A DNA stretch of 64,000 bases, from contig CM054182.1 of assembly GCA_028829895.1 (NCBI GenBank), positions 14,714,001 to 14,778,000 on the forward strand. Reading direction: 5' to 3'. Position numbers and translations under genes: made by a program. Of the stretch, positions 38,601-43,079 are shown one piece after another. The notes beneath the pieces are model-generated. The model worked only from the letters and a program-made list of their open reading frames with translations. It had not been told where the DNA came from and made no database searches. This DNA comes from Sinotaia quadrata. Its lineage: Eukaryota; Mollusca; Gastropoda; Architaenioglossa; Viviparidae. How positions within the stretch are numbered: position 1 is the stretch's first letter; the number at the start of each line of letters is the position of its first letter.

Positions 38601-41428
38601 TATACATACATATAATATACTTATCACTTTACATATGCACATCTATATAATAATCACTTTACATGTATGCTGATAACTAATATACATATATATACACACA
38701 CATACATATAATATACTGATCACTTTACATATATATATTGATCACTTTATATATACATACATATAATATGCTGATCATATATATATATATACATAAAAAG
38801 ATACATATACTGATAACTTTATATATGTACATTTATGCATATAGTACACTGAACACTGTTTTCAGATGAATACTACCTTTTGAACTATGTTTAACTAGGT
38901 CTAACTAGGTGTAATTATGTGTAAACCTGCAATGAGCCGGACCAGCACTTGTTTCTCTCCATTTACTGCAGCTGCATGCAACTGTGTGGTGCTCTCAATA
39001 CGTGGGGTACGGGGTGCAAGCAGGTTGTTTGGACTTTCAGACTGTACAAGAACATAAATAATAAAATGAAATACAAGATTATGAAATTATGTAATAAATG
39101 ATTATGAAATCAAGCAATATAAATTATGAACTCATGCAAAGTACAGACAATATAAGTTATAATCTCATGCAATGTAAAAAAATGAAGTGTTCCTTGGACT
39201 GCATAACTATGAACTAGATAATCAGTTTCATGTGTTTACAAGTGCAGATAACTCCAATCAACTAGATCAACAGATTCATGTATTTACAAGTGTATATAAC
39301 TCCCAATATCAATCTATCTATCTATCAATTAGTCTTGTCAACCATTGGGGCATCACTGATGACCTGACAACCAGTTCCCTCCATTCCATTCCATTCCATT
39401 CCAATCTTACTGTATTGCTCAGTTTCAGTCCTGTCCACTCTGAGATGTTATTCTCCTACCTTTTTCCTCTCCTTCGCCTTCATTGCACAGTACCTTTCAT
39501 GACTGTCTTGGCAAGCCCTGTTGATCGTGCGACATGCCCATACCATTTCATTTTGTGTTTTTTTCACAATGGCCAATAGCTCTTCATAGGGCCCAATGGG
39601 TTACCTAATTCTGTTTCCCATTTCCTCACTCATCGTATTATCTCTATATGAAATGCCAAGCAACCATTGAAAGCATCTCATTTCAGTAACTTGTATTTTC
39701 CTCTTGAGATCCGCTGTGAGGGTCCATGACTCACAGGCATATAAAAAAGATACAACCAAAGAGCGCATATGTCGGATCTTTGAGCTGACTGAGATGTTTC
39801 TCTTTCCAAACTGTCTTCAGCCTTGCCATTGCTGTTATTGTCAGCACAATCTTGGACAATATTTCTGGTTTTGATCCTTCGTCTGTCATGATGGCTCATA
39901 AGTATTTGAATTTATTAACTATTTCCAGTTTCTGATCACCAATTATGATGTCATTGTCAATGACACTGGCATTGTTGGTAATCAATCTGGTCTTCTTTGC
40001 ACTGATTTCCATACCAAAAGCAGTAGCTGTCCTGTCTAGTTTTTCCACCAACTGAGCTAGCCCCTCATTTCCTGCATGGCCATCGATGTCATTGGTAAAG
40101 CATAAGTTTGTTATTGTGTTATTGTTCTGCCTCCAATACTGACAGTTCCTTCATGGTCTTCCAGAGCATCTGTTATGATTCTTTCAAGGAAGATGTTGAG
40201 AATAGTGAAAGTAAGCAGCCTTATCTGACTCCTTTGAAGCAGACTGTGCTGATGGCCTTGTTGTAAAGCTTTCTATGATTTTGATCATGTTGGCATTGAT
40301 GTTGTACAGCTTCATGGTGGACCAAAGGACTGCATGCCACAACCTGTCAAATGCCTTTTTAAAATCTACAAAGACATGATAAAGGTATTGTTGATGCTGA
40401 AGGTACTTCTCACATAGCAGTCAGATTAAAAATCTGTTCAGTTGTGCTTCGCCCTGGTCTGTGGTTGGAGCATAAGCTTGCACAATGGCAAAGGTGATAC
40501 TGAGTGGGGTTGCCCTTAAGCATAAAGTGATAAGCCTGCTGGAGACTGGCTGACAACTCATGACAGTGTTCACAATGTCTTTGTGGACAAGAAATCTGAC
40601 ACCATGTTCATGTTTATCATCTCTGCCAGAGTAGTATAGTTTATGGCCATCCTGTGTTGATGTTTTCCCAAGGTTCTTCCATTGTACTTCACACAGTCCC
40701 AGGATGGTCCAATGGTATCTTTTCATTTCTTGCGTCAGTTCCTCTACCCTTCCAGGCGTTCTTAATGTTCTGATGTTCCATGTACCGATACTGATGTTGT
40801 TTCTGGCAAGGAGGTTTGATGGTGAGGGTGCACCAGTAGCACACTTAACACCTCTGCCCTGGTGCAGGTGCAGTCCTTGTTGGGTGACAACCAATCCAGT
40901 ATGGTTTGAGGTAAAGTTATCATTGCAAGTGGTGTGTCTTAGGTAAATGAACCTAGTGGAGCCCATCCCTCTCCAGGCTGTTGACCACAGCCCAAACTCC
41001 ACATTACTAGTGGCTTGCCGTGGTCCTGAACACATGGCCATTGAGTCCTTCTTGGAACTCCTTCCGCCCTGGGCAATGACCTCAGTGAGGAAGTTCATAT
41101 GCCCAACCAGGTACTGTGTCAGCACCCTAGACTTTGGTTGTCCAAAACCTAACCTGCAAGGCAGCAGGGGGCTCATAGAGGCAGGGTCATCTATATCCCT
41201 TACAGATGTGAACATCTGTCCACTGCCATATATATATATGCCAATATAATGAACTATAGTGAAATATATATACTGCAAAGACTATATCTCTAGTCTAAAT
41301 TCTATGTGCAATATGTGTGCTTACATATATACATTCACAAACACACACACACACACACACACACATAAGCAACCAACTCTTACAGGAGGCATGGCGGATT
41401 GTTCCTCAAGGTTATCCAAAGTTGCCAT
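1071..41428 (-). CDS. INVS: Inversin (nephrocystin-2) gene, 21 coding exons recognised
   Basis: Joining 21 minus-strand exons with GT/AG sites gives one open frame of 895 codons plus one base, with every junction in phase. Residues 1-53 are a short N-terminus leading into the first ankyrin helix pair. Residues 54 to about 560 are ankyrin repeats with TPLHWAA-type helices. IQ motifs fall near residues 573-583, 805-816 and 852-861. The order and many motifs (QFGRTPLMYCVLADRLDCA, FMWAAGKG, LFRACEMGH) match vertebrate inversin, which is about 1065 residues. From family knowledge, inversin defines the proximal 'inversin compartment' of primary cilia, works with NPHP3, NEK8 and ANKS6, binds calmodulin through IQ motifs and Dishevelled, and tunes canonical versus planar-polarity Wnt signalling and left-right asymmetry. 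The 3' end is unresolved because the last recognised exon ends in a donor. Introns are unusually rich in minisatellites. Confidence 0.95.
1175..1610. repeat. ~45-bp array next to the acceptor of coding exon 21
   Basis: About nine units with GTAAACAGAGAGGTTAAAAT and AATGGCATGTGTTTCTTTTT. The far unit (1555-1600) carries ATCAGTTTCTTTTCTGTGAA, i.e. on the minus strand an intact acceptor followed by AAAAGAAACTGATG, very like the exon start. Middle units have lost the AG. Confidence 0.9.
2515..2700. repeat. ~34-bp minisatellite near coding exon 20
   Basis: Five units of TGAATGCCAGTCTGTGAAAA followed by GAACAATGATTTTAG, degrading toward the exon. They lie on the donor side of coding exon 20. Confidence 0.85.
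2742..2873 (-). CDS. INVS: Inversin coding exon 20, IQ3
   Basis: Residues 818-860: QRQIVRGDISHDVVQLQRIQ, then AEWEEQIAALTIQLAWRKFY, a well-formed third IQ-like motif. It aligns with vertebrate GDVDRWRQESTALLLQVWRKEL, where the IQ signature is eroded. Acceptor ATCAATGCAG, donor GTAACA, two bases left over. A 33-35-bp array lies just downstream (2515-2700). Confidence 0.92.
2885..3120. repeat. ~34-bp degenerate repeat between microexon and coding exon 20
   Basis: Repeats of AATTCCTATCATCAACAAAT and CTCTACTAGTATTAGAATGT occupy most of this short intron, starting directly at the acceptor side of coding exon 20. Confidence 0.8.
3219..3236 (-). CDS. INVS: Inversin coding exon 19, 18-nt microexon inside IQ2
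   Basis: GTTTGACAG precedes and GTAAGT follows an 18-base exon. Spliced between its neighbours it gives WRRHRKTLH, completing the second IQ motif in agreement with vertebrate WRSYQLRKHLSH. Both flanking phases fit. It is a multiple of three, so skipping keeps frame but shortens the motif to WRSQRQ. The short length is the only reason for caution. Confidence 0.8.
3590..4560. repeat. ~44-bp minisatellite, about 20 units
   Basis: Units of AGTACTTTATCAGGACAGCA and GCAGTAACAATTAAACTGAC with variants, about 1 kb, in the intron between coding exons 18 and 19. A degenerate TGATCCACTGA/GTAACACAGATATAT repeat continues to about 5090, reaching the donor of coding exon 18. Confidence 0.92.
5122..5268 (-). 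CDS. INVS: Inversin coding exon 18, charged helix and start of IQ2
   Basis: Residues 763-810. A lysine/glutamate-rich, probably helical stretch (KVLQSKRQKEKVKNDEKQRK) leads to FYKKQEAARIIQKAWR, the start of the second IQ motif. It corresponds to vertebrate RRKELFRKKNKAAAVIQRAWR. Acceptor ATTTTTAG, donor GTAAGC. The phase joins exon 17 directly (CCATG plus G). An extra exon inside the intervening 11.4-kb intron cannot be excluded. Confidence 0.93.
5463..5518. repeat. (TA)n microsatellite
   Basis: A pure TA run of about 28 units in the large intron, close upstream of coding exon 18 in transcript terms. Confidence 0.98.
5640..5990. repeat. ~45-bp repeat in the large intron
   Basis: Units built on TCAGTTTTGTAACACATTTA and CAATGGAAACTTGTATGCAA. 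Weaker ATTCCAGTTCACAGGACAAT repeats follow at 6300-6770; their open plus-strand frame is a by-product. Confidence 0.85.
7080..7600. repeat. 33-bp minisatellite
   Basis: About 13 units of CTCTAGACTATTTGTACACA followed by TCCCTAGTCAACA, with several CCCAGTCACTG variants. Open frames on the plus strand are repeat artefacts. Confidence 0.93.
7740..8350. repeat. ~55-bp and 26-bp arrays
   Basis: From 7740 to 8100, about six AT-rich units contain AAAATGAGTTTAAAACTAAG and AATTCTTAAATTAAATTAAA. From 8225 to 8350, five units of ACGGGTACCTGAAGTATGCC or similar, about 26 bp. Confidence 0.85.
8780..9110. repeat. ~73-bp CpG-bearing repeat
   Basis: About four units with CCAATATAGCGCCTAACTTA, CCACGGACGTGTCATAA and GTAGTGACACGGCTCTAGTA. 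The first two are nearly identical, the rest degenerate. Confidence 0.88.
9190..9770. repeat. 35-bp CpG-bearing minisatellite, about 16 units
   Basis: Units of GTGTGTTGGTAACGTGAAGC followed by CACTCCATGCGTTACTT, with an AATTCGTTGCG subfamily on the left. Each unit keeps one or two CpGs, unlike most of the window. Confidence 0.95.
9885..10135. repeat. ~51-bp minisatellite, five units
   Basis: Highly similar units of TGTCTGGCTAATTTCGTTCC and TCTGCTAGCCTTTTCCTCTC AGAGACA-type sequence, directly right of the previous CpG-bearing array. Confidence 0.93.
10560..11145. repeat. Two adjacent minisatellites (41 and 45 bp)
   Basis: 10580-10830: about six units of TCTATTCTAGCAATACCATT and ATCTGAGTGCAGTTTTTGTG. 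10880-11145: about six units of GAAATACCTCAGCATGGAAC and ACATTATACAAAATCTACTC. Confidence 0.9.
11770..12295. repeat. 25-bp minisatellite, about 17 units
   Basis: Units of AAGTAACGCAATCATTAACT followed by GTACT, very regular on the right, degenerate and mixed with ACTCTGTAAGTTTATTTATA on the left. Each unit has one CpG. Confidence 0.95.
12296..13829. other. Large-intron segment with CA/TG microsatellites
   Basis: No exon recognised. It holds (CA)n near 12714-12732, (TG)n at 13331-13362 with a CGTGCGCGCGCGC tail, and moderate CpG content. Short open frames here match nothing I know. Confidence 0.6.
13830..14290. repeat. ~32-bp minisatellite
   Basis: About 12 units of ACAGATGTGTGAAGAGAGTT followed by TCCTACAGTAAT. 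Left units are degenerate and interleaved with ACATAATACAGAC. Confidence 0.92.
14385..14940. repeat. 73-bp and 87-bp tandem duplications
   Basis: Two ~73-bp copies with TTACAATCACCACTTATTAG, then four ~87-bp copies with GATAAATACTAAAACAGCAA, CATTAAGTGTGAGGTTAACA and GTTTCACAAGATATTAATAT. Confidence 0.9.
15380..16600. repeat. 33-bp purine-rich minisatellite (pyrimidine-rich in the transcript)
   Basis: Degenerate from 15380, very regular from 15640 to 16215 (about 17 units of CATTAAGAGTGACAAAAGGA followed by TGCAATAAAAAAG), resuming at 16440-16590. The 180-codon minus-strand frames are serine/phenylalanine-rich artefacts of a unit length divisible by three. It lies just downstream of coding exon 17. 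Confidence 0.95.
16625..17095 (-). CDS. INVS: Inversin coding exon 17, linker with 9-residue repeats
   Basis: A 471-bp exon, residues 605-761. It opens with a charged segment (KRASEGKRYEDQHHRRDPED), as in the vertebrate linker after IQ1. Eleven copies of a 9-residue unit like SVALLEHPP follow (16708-17004), then PKLMRKVQNHKEAEDRK. The acceptor is AACTGCAG; the donor, CCATG then GTGAGT, is strong. The linker is disordered in vertebrates too, but I know of no such repeat there. Copy number may vary between individuals because the DNA is a 27-bp minisatellite. Confidence 0.88.
16708..17004. repeat. INVS: 27-bp coding minisatellite in coding exon 17
   Basis: Eleven units of 27 bp, all in frame, built on GGCAACTGATGGTGGGTGTT plus a short tail on the plus strand. 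They encode SVALLEHPP-like 9-mers. The transcript-proximal units (high coordinates) are more divergent; those near 16730-16830 are nearly identical, pointing to recent expansion at that end. Confidence 0.95.
17096..18010. other. Intron segment without recognised features
   Basis: AT-rich intron between coding exons 16 and 17, with a short (AC)n at 17337-17358 and nothing coding that I can see. Confidence 0.6.
18020..18550. repeat. ~60-bp degenerate minisatellite
   Basis: About six units containing CTGTCAGGTTTTAGTCACAT, GAACATTAATCAGTACATAG and TTCAATTATCATGAGCAGTA. Confidence 0.88.
19147..19238 (-). CDS. INVS: Inversin coding exon 16, IQ1 calmodulin-binding motif
   Basis: Continues the IQ motif as SAFRGFRVRKTF, so the joined motif fits IQxxxRGxxxRK. 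A basic stretch follows (RKKLLMKHEMLKKEAA), matching vertebrate RKNLLMKHEQLRKDAA. This is the classic calmodulin-binding site of inversin. Acceptor TTATTCAG, donor GTTAGG, two bases left over. Confidence 0.95.
19330..19690. repeat. ~45-bp degenerate repeat right of coding exon 16
   Basis: About eight units with GATTGACAGAAAGACACATT and TACTCATGAAGACAAAAACT. Confidence 0.85.
20092..20209 (-). CDS. INVS: Inversin coding exon 15, last ankyrin repeat and start of IQ1
   Basis: Residues 536-574: YTPLDYALMGEHHDVAQYMI closes the ankyrin block, and GALSITGIQDIAATKIQ starts the first IQ motif. Vertebrate inversin has YTPLDYALLGERHEV and IAAIQDIAAFKIQ in the same place. Acceptor TATTCCAG, donor GTATTT directly after the IQ pair. 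Loose copies of the right-hand edge recur between 20230 and 20450. Confidence 0.96.
20230..20450. repeat. Degenerate ~70-bp repeats beside coding exon 15
   Basis: Loose copies of GTGTACCT...CAGGCATAGCCCACAAATGCT, each starting with sequence like the right edge of coding exon 15 (GTGTGTACCTGGAATAG). Divergence is high, so the link to the exon edge is suggestive only. Confidence 0.5.
20560..20790. repeat. 58-bp array repeating the donor of coding exon 14
   Basis: Four units with AATCTTTCTAATGATGACTG followed by CACACATACCTGTCCT. The last runs into the exon, where ACCTGTCCTC is the real donor (AGGACAG then GTATGT on the minus strand). Each upstream unit keeps a full donor-like sequence except the first, which is mutated (ACACCGATCC). 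Confidence 0.9.
20791..20897 (-). CDS. INVS: Inversin coding exon 14, ankyrin repeat
   Basis: Residues 500-534 plus two bases: GMTCLHWACSQGHLDAVKLL then AFPNHMEFTED. It aligns with vertebrate GRTALHWSCNNGYLDAIKLL and AFPNQMENNEE. Acceptor GATTAAAG, donor GTATGT. Its donor is repeated in a 58-bp array on the left (20560-20790), and its acceptor edge is duplicated once on the right (about 20930). Confidence 0.95.
20900..20965. repeat. Single duplication of the coding exon 14 acceptor edge
   Basis: CAGACACGTCATACCCTTTA at the exon edge is repeated as CAGACATGTCATACCCTTCA about 44 bp to the right, followed in both by ATCAAGCCACAAAATATCAC or near. The copy keeps the acceptor AG and the first codons. 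Confidence 0.9.
21332..21428 (-). CDS. INVS: Inversin coding exon 13, ankyrin repeat
   Basis: 97 bp, residues 469-499. RTPLHCAAYGGFVNCMSALM corresponds to vertebrate RTPLQCAAYGGYINCMAVLM, followed by NPNTQDKE. The acceptor is TTTGTTTAG, the donor GTTTGA. The acceptor plus the first 18 exon bases form the unit of an eleven-copy 39-bp array extending to 21846, so this exon's true 5' edge is ambiguous. Confidence 0.93.
21411..21846. repeat. 39-bp minisatellite containing the acceptor of coding exon 13
   Basis: Eleven units. Nine are exactly 39 bp, one is 45 bp (21528-21572) and one is 40 bp (21690-21729). The first unit overlaps the exon. On the minus strand each unit reads intron, TTTGTTTAG, then ACGTACTCCTCTTCACTG, i.e. 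the acceptor and RTPLHC codons. Units up to the 40-bp one stay in the exon's reading frame. Confidence 0.97.
21931..22325 (+). repeat. Dispersed repeat copy A
   Basis: About 395 bp sharing long stretches with 27881-28288, such as TTTGCCTATCCCTATTTCTA, GCTAGAACTTGCTGATGCAA and TTAGCTTATGGTAAGTTAAC. There is no coding potential. Its end abuts the hAT remnant. It is probably a non-autonomous transposon or SINE-like family. Confidence 0.75.
22329..22820 (+). mobile_element. hAT-superfamily DNA transposon remnant
   Basis: It begins with CAGGGGTCTCCAAACTACGG (22329), a terminal sequence typical of Charlie-like hAT elements. From 22620 a frame reads LDKAIELQANDLLGDKFKE, then GFYQFLPREDCPNVKTFASR, similar to the region before the C-terminal dimerisation domain of hAT transposases of the GTF2IRD2/ZBED5 type. 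It is short and stops early, so internally deleted and inactive. It lies in the intron between coding exons 12 and 13. Confidence 0.65.
22966..23046 (-). CDS. INVS: Inversin coding exon 12, ankyrin repeat
   Basis: 81 bp. It completes W440 and encodes AALGGHAYICQILVKYGVD then PNIRDHS, parallel to vertebrate AALGGNADVCQILIENKINPNVQD. Acceptor TTTCAG. The donor GTCAAA is weaker than the others here. A hAT remnant and a dispersed repeat lie in the next intron. Confidence 0.93.
23563..23600. repeat. (TG)n microsatellite
   Basis: About 18 TG units in the intron between coding exons 11 and 12. Confidence 0.95.
23690..24050. repeat. ~24-bp minisatellite
   Basis: About 14 units of ACTGAGCTAAGTGAACTGAC followed by ACTGG, with dimeric variation. 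Confidence 0.92.
24370..24870. repeat. ~33-bp degenerate minisatellite
   Basis: About 14 units built on CAAGGTACATATTTAGGGGT followed by GTATTAACACA. It lies left of coding exon 11. Confidence 0.9.
25179..25386 (-). CDS. INVS: Inversin coding exon 11, ankyrin repeats
   Basis: The second longest coding exon (208 bp, residues 371-439 plus two bases). It has LHAASLAGFAQSVQLLLQHG, then TPLFRACEMGHADVVQTLI, then the start of the next repeat (DQDGRSPLHW). LFRACEMGH is a signature shared with vertebrate inversin. Acceptor CTGCTAG. The donor must be TG then GTATGG to restore the W-A-A junction with the next exon. Confidence 0.96.
26040..26280. repeat. Imperfect copies of the coding exon 10 donor region
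   Basis: The motif AAATCTACCTGTTCCACC at the exon edge recurs as AAATCTACCTGTTTCACCC near 26200 and more weakly near 26145. A complete CAG then GTAGAT donor is kept in the second copy. The minus-strand frame stays open across all copies. Confidence 0.75.
26269..26431 (-). CDS. INVS: Inversin coding exon 10, ankyrin repeats
   Basis: Residues 317-370 plus one base. It contains ADEPDLEGRTAFMWAAGKGA, the inversin-specific FMWAAGKG variant of the ankyrin helix, then VLKVFLRHSVDVQQEDKTGGT. Acceptor TTTTGGCAG, donor GTAGAT. The reading frame stays open through the donor for about 80 more codons because the downstream intron contains imperfect copies of the exon end. Joining to the next exon restores the canonical GGTALHAA. 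Confidence 0.95.
26440..27330. other. Intron between coding exons 9 and 10
   Basis: AT-rich. It contains a 43-bp duplication at 26733-26815 (GGGATCTACAATGGTGGTCA twice), and at its left-of-gene end (27170-27330) degenerate copies of the coding exon 9 donor edge (AACAACTTGTATGTAG-like on the minus strand). Confidence 0.6.
27331..27437 (-). CDS. INVS: Inversin coding exon 9, ankyrin repeat
   Basis: Residues 281-316 (HSKIVSLLLRNNADSS then NGATPLHYAAQNNFD). The ATPLHYAAQ core matches vertebrate inversin exactly. Acceptor CATTTTCAG, donor GTGAGT, ending in phase 0. Degenerate copies of the sequence around the donor (AACAACTTTGATGTGAG-like) recur over 27170-27330. Confidence 0.95.
27881..28288 (+). 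repeat. Dispersed repeat copy B
   Basis: The second full-length copy of the family at 21931, same orientation, with scattered substitutions and a small insertion (TCATAAAGGCAATCA region). It lies in the intron between coding exons 8 and 9. Confidence 0.75.
28289..29631. other. Intron segment between coding exons 8 and 9
   Basis: No exon or clear element. It has a (TA)n near 29206-29222, an ATT/AAT triplet run near 29530-29562, and a TGTTGG...CCAACA bounded stretch (28913-29517) considered and not accepted as an LTR. Confidence 0.5.
29632..29756. repeat. 57-bp duplication carrying the donor of coding exon 8
   Basis: Two near-identical units (TACCTTACCTAAGACAGCAA, then GAGCTATGACATTAAAGCAC and CTATCTAGTGTGTGAG), then a third start that becomes the exon. 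On the minus strand each has GCTGTCTTAG followed by GTAAGG, a full donor copy. Confidence 0.93.
29757..29832 (-). CDS. INVS: Inversin coding exon 8, ankyrin repeat
   Basis: Encodes residues 256-280 plus one base (TSMEKCTVSALDNMFRTPLHWAAVL in two helices), equal in length to vertebrate TSYESCNITSYDNLFRTPLHWAALL. Acceptor CCATTAG, donor GTAAGA. Both edges are duplicated: the acceptor in a 45-bp array on the right (29833-30040), the donor in 57-bp copies on the left (29632-29756). Confidence 0.95.
29833..30040. repeat. 45-bp array carrying the acceptor of coding exon 8
   Basis: Five units of GATGTCTAATGGACAACATG followed by ATATTAAGCAGTCAATATCA. On the minus strand the first unit supplies the real acceptor (TCCATTAG then ACATCG); most others keep CATTAG then ACATC. 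Confidence 0.92.
30041..31239. other. Intron segment between coding exons 7 and 8
   Basis: AT-rich. A ~95-bp duplication (ATTACAAAAAAATTAAAATA) appears around 30080 and 30178. Nothing else supportable. Confidence 0.5.
31240..31690. repeat. ~56-bp array carrying the donor context of coding exon 7, plus a second short array
   Basis: Five units over 31240-31530 with TTCTGTTATCATACTACTCA and CTAGTACAGAAAAAGC. The minus strand gives CTAGTGAGTAGT, matching the exon 7 donor CTAGTGAGTGGT. From 31540 to 31690 a different 45-50-bp repeat (CTTCTAAACTTGTATTACAT) follows. Confidence 0.8.
31711..31809 (-). CDS. INVS: Inversin coding exon 7, ankyrin repeat
   Basis: 33 codons (residues 223-255), phase 0 at both ends. 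It reads SVLNWQDYEGRTALHLAVADGN then IVNLL, matching LLNWQDYEGRTPLHFAVADGN of vertebrate inversin. Acceptor TTGACAG, donor CTA then GTGAGT. The donor context recurs in a tandem array downstream (31240-31530). Confidence 0.96.
32643..32744 (-). CDS. INVS: Inversin coding exon 6, ankyrin repeat
   Basis: 34 codons (residues 189-222), phase 0 at both ends. DSNIGIPDVEGKTPLHWAA is almost identical to vertebrate inversin. Acceptor TATTTTCAG, donor TTTTG then GTAAAT. A second copy of the donor with flanking bases occurs about 57 bp downstream (32583-32603), a minimal case of splice-site duplication. Confidence 0.96.
33230..33440. repeat. Degenerate copies of the 3' end and donor of coding exon 5
   Basis: Segments such as AGCTTACCGGACTGATAAGC and GCTTATCTGATTGATAAGCA resemble the exon edge GCTTACCTGTTTGATAAGCA at 33438. 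The copies include exon bases (LIKQ codons) as well as the donor. Confidence 0.7.
33443..33508 (-). CDS. INVS: Inversin coding exon 5, ankyrin repeat
   Basis: A 66-bp exon (22 codons, RTALHWAASYGNLEHVKMLIKQ split over two helices), phase 0 at both ends. It corresponds to TALHWSAYYNNPEHVKLLIK in vertebrates. Donor GTAAGC. The intron just downstream carries degenerate copies of this exon's 3' end together with its donor (33230-33440). Skipping it would keep frame but delete part of one ankyrin repeat. Confidence 0.95.
33509..35109. other. Intron segment between coding exons 4 and 5
   Basis: AT-rich with ATTTAAGTTCATTTCACC repeats (33570-33680), a short (CA)n at 34169-34186, and two ~80-bp copies around 34950-35100 (TGTCTACATTATACATATCC). 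No exon seen. Confidence 0.55.
35110..36570 (+). mobile_element. Decayed RTE-like LINE, reverse-transcriptase part
   Basis: Broken plus-strand frames show RT-like text, for example a KNGKILVSNMQWVEYFKEML segment at 35390-35450 and IPDNWRKGVIIKLPKKY, then CNNWRG near 35680-35750, typical of the region before RT palm motifs. Many stops and frameshifts interrupt it. It is antisense to inversin, in the intron between coding exons 4 and 5. Confidence 0.7.
36801..36974 (-). CDS. INVS: Inversin coding exon 4, ankyrin repeats
   Basis: Exactly 58 codons (residues 109-166), phase 0 at both ends. It contains GNYRLMKLLLSRGAD and TALHLCTRHKLPKCMAMLL, matching vertebrate inversin GNYRFMKLLL and LHLTTRHRSPKCLALLL. 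Acceptor CTACCACAG, donor GTATAC. A decayed plus-strand LINE ends about 230 bp downstream in the following intron. Confidence 0.96.
37414..37577 (-). CDS. INVS: Inversin coding exon 3, ankyrin repeats
   Basis: Encodes residues 54-108. The run DQFGRTPLMYCVLADRLDCA is nearly identical to vertebrate inversin and is diagnostic of the family. It continues with a second helix pair (VLLKAGAQVNFRD) and the start of the next repeat (GRTALHWSAHK). The acceptor is CTTAACAG, the donor GTATTA, ending in phase 0. Flanking introns are AT-rich without arrays touching the exon. Confidence 0.97.
37578..38926. other. Intron between coding exons 2 and 3, TA-rich repeats
   Basis: The left half has TATCAAA/GTGTATTA-like degenerate repeats. 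38330-38830 is built from GATCACTTTATATATACATA-type units about 35-45 bp long, interrupted by dispersed repeat copy C. Confidence 0.65.
38434..38553 (-). repeat. Dispersed repeat copy C, inverted and partial
   Basis: The reverse complement matches the left 120 bp of copies A and B (TTTGCCTATCC-like through CAAAGTGAC to AACAACTCAGGT). The rest of the element is missing, and TA-rich repeats surround it. Confidence 0.65.
38927..39041 (-). CDS. INVS: Inversin coding exon 2, first ankyrin helix pair
   Basis: Encodes residues 16-53, including QLHAAAVNGEKQVLVRLIA, closely matching the vertebrate inversin segment around HAAAVNGDK. The acceptor is TTGTACAG and the donor GTTTAC leaves one base (phase 1). 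Upstream residues (SESPNNLLAPRTPRIESTT) are less conserved and look unstructured. The preceding 2.3-kb intron holds a decayed LINE. Confidence 0.95.
39330..41240 (-). mobile_element. Decayed RTE-like LINE between coding exons 1 and 2
   Basis: The right part has a 285-codon open frame (40421-41278) containing an apurinic-type endonuclease start: GTWNIRTLRTPGRVEELTQE, then GLCEVQWK and SGRDDKHEHGVRFLVHK, then IVQAYAPTTDQGEAQ. Leftward the reverse transcriptase is broken by frameshifts. The catalytic FADD box near 40090 reads FTND, so the enzyme is dead. Further left, sequence like the LINE C-terminal region continues to about 39400. It lies in the same sense as inversin. Confidence 0.85.
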
Positions 41429-41440
41429 ATGCCTAGCTGT
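41384..41440 (-). CDS. INVS: Inversin coding exon 1 (start codon exon)
   Basis: The acceptor (pyrimidine-rich tract then CACAG at 41441-41445) is followed by 12 non-coding bases, then ATG at 41428 reading MATLDNLEEQSAMPP, then a GTAAGA donor. Coding runs 41384-41428 (15 codons, phase 0). Vertebrate inversin likewise has a short variable N-terminus before the first ankyrin helix. The next exon joins in phase. A LINE begins only about 140 bp downstream in the intron. Confidence 0.8.
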
Positions 41441-41819
41441 CTGTGTGAGTGAGAGATCAAGAACAAAGATATAATTAGCAATTATAGAAAGCATAATAAG
41501 TTGCTTTACATATTAATATAAATGTGTACCCCTAATAGAGACAAGAGTGTTTATCTGTTTATCTCTGTACCTCATCTCTATGTACTTTCTCTAATGCTTT
41601 ATTTCTGTACACCAATAAACCAATAAAGTTGTGGGAACCTGATAAAAACAAATCTATCAAATGCAAAATAAATTTACTCTATAAATGTGTAAATACTGAT
41701 TTGGAAGAGTTTATTGCGTTATATCTAATTACTTTCCATAAATTTCTAAATACATTATCCATTTATTTGATCTATACATTCCTAAATACATATCTGATTA
41801 CTTGATCTATGAGAGATTA

Positions 41820-42085
41820 TGTGTTTGGTATTTGTTACATGAGAGATATATATGTTTGGTATTTGTTACATGAGAGATTAGGTGTTTGGTATTTGTTACA
41901 TGAGAGATTATGTGTTTGGTATTTGTAAGTGATATGAACAATAAATGCATTTTTTATTTGTGACATGAGATATATGCATTTGTCATTTGTGACATGAGAG
42001 ATATATGTGTTTGCTATAAATGACATGGGCAATATATATGTTTGTTAAATTTGTAAATGACATGGGCAATATATATGTTTGTTAT
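41820..42085. repeat. ~28-bp minisatellite in intron 1
   Basis: About eight units of TGTTTGGTATTTGTTACATG followed by AGAGATTA. Confidence 0.92.
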
Positions 42086-42349
42086 TTATAAGTAAGATGT
42101 GAGATACATGATGTATATAGTATCTATAAGGTCTATTATGAGACGTGAGGTATGGTTATTTTAATATTTATAACAAAAACTGAATAAGGGCAAAGAACGG
42201 TGGTTATTTATAACTAAGGACCATAGAGATTATGAGGTACAGGTTACTAATAAATGTGATCAAAGAGAAACGGAAGACAACAGAAAATTAAAGAGGAGCA
42301 TGTATGAAACATTGGCAATTGATATATGAGCCAACAAAACAAAGAAGAG

Positions 42350-42860
42350 AAAGAGTGCACTGATGTTGCAAAATAGAACAAATGAATGAATTACAACTGA
42401 TATTGCAAAACAGAACAAATGAATGAATTCAACTGATAATCAAAAATAAAATGAATAATGAATTACAAATGATAATCAAAATCAAAACAAATGAATGAAT
42501 TATAACTGATAATCAAAAATAAAACAAATGAATGAATTACAAATGATAATCAAAAACAAAATGAATAATGAATTATAACTGATAATCAAAAACAAAACAA
42601 ATAAAGAATTACAACTGATAATCAAAAACAAAATGAATAATGAATTATAACTGATAATCAAAAACATACCAAATAAAGAATTACAACTGATATTGTGATA
42701 ATCAAAAACAAAATGAATAATGAATTATATAACTGATAATCAAAAACATACCAAATAAAGAATTACAACTGATAATCAAAAACAAAATGAATAATGAATT
42801 ATAACTGATAATTAAAAACAAAACAAATAAAGAATTACATATGATAATCAAAAACTAAAA
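42350..42860. repeat. ~34-bp minisatellite in intron 1
   Basis: About 14 units of GAATTACAACTGATAATCAA followed by AAACAAAATGAATAAT. Confidence 0.93.
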
Positions 42861-43079
42861 ATAAAAAATCAATGAACTGCAAATGACAAATACGGCTAAA
42901 AGAAGAAAGAAAACAATACTGAAAAATGAGCAATGACCACTGATTACTGAGAAATAGTCCTGAAAAACCGTTAAAACGTCACTGATTATCAAAAACCAGA
43001 CAAAATAGATAAATGAGACACTGATTACTAAGAAATGCTTATACAAAAAGGACAAGCAAAACACCATAAATATTATTAT

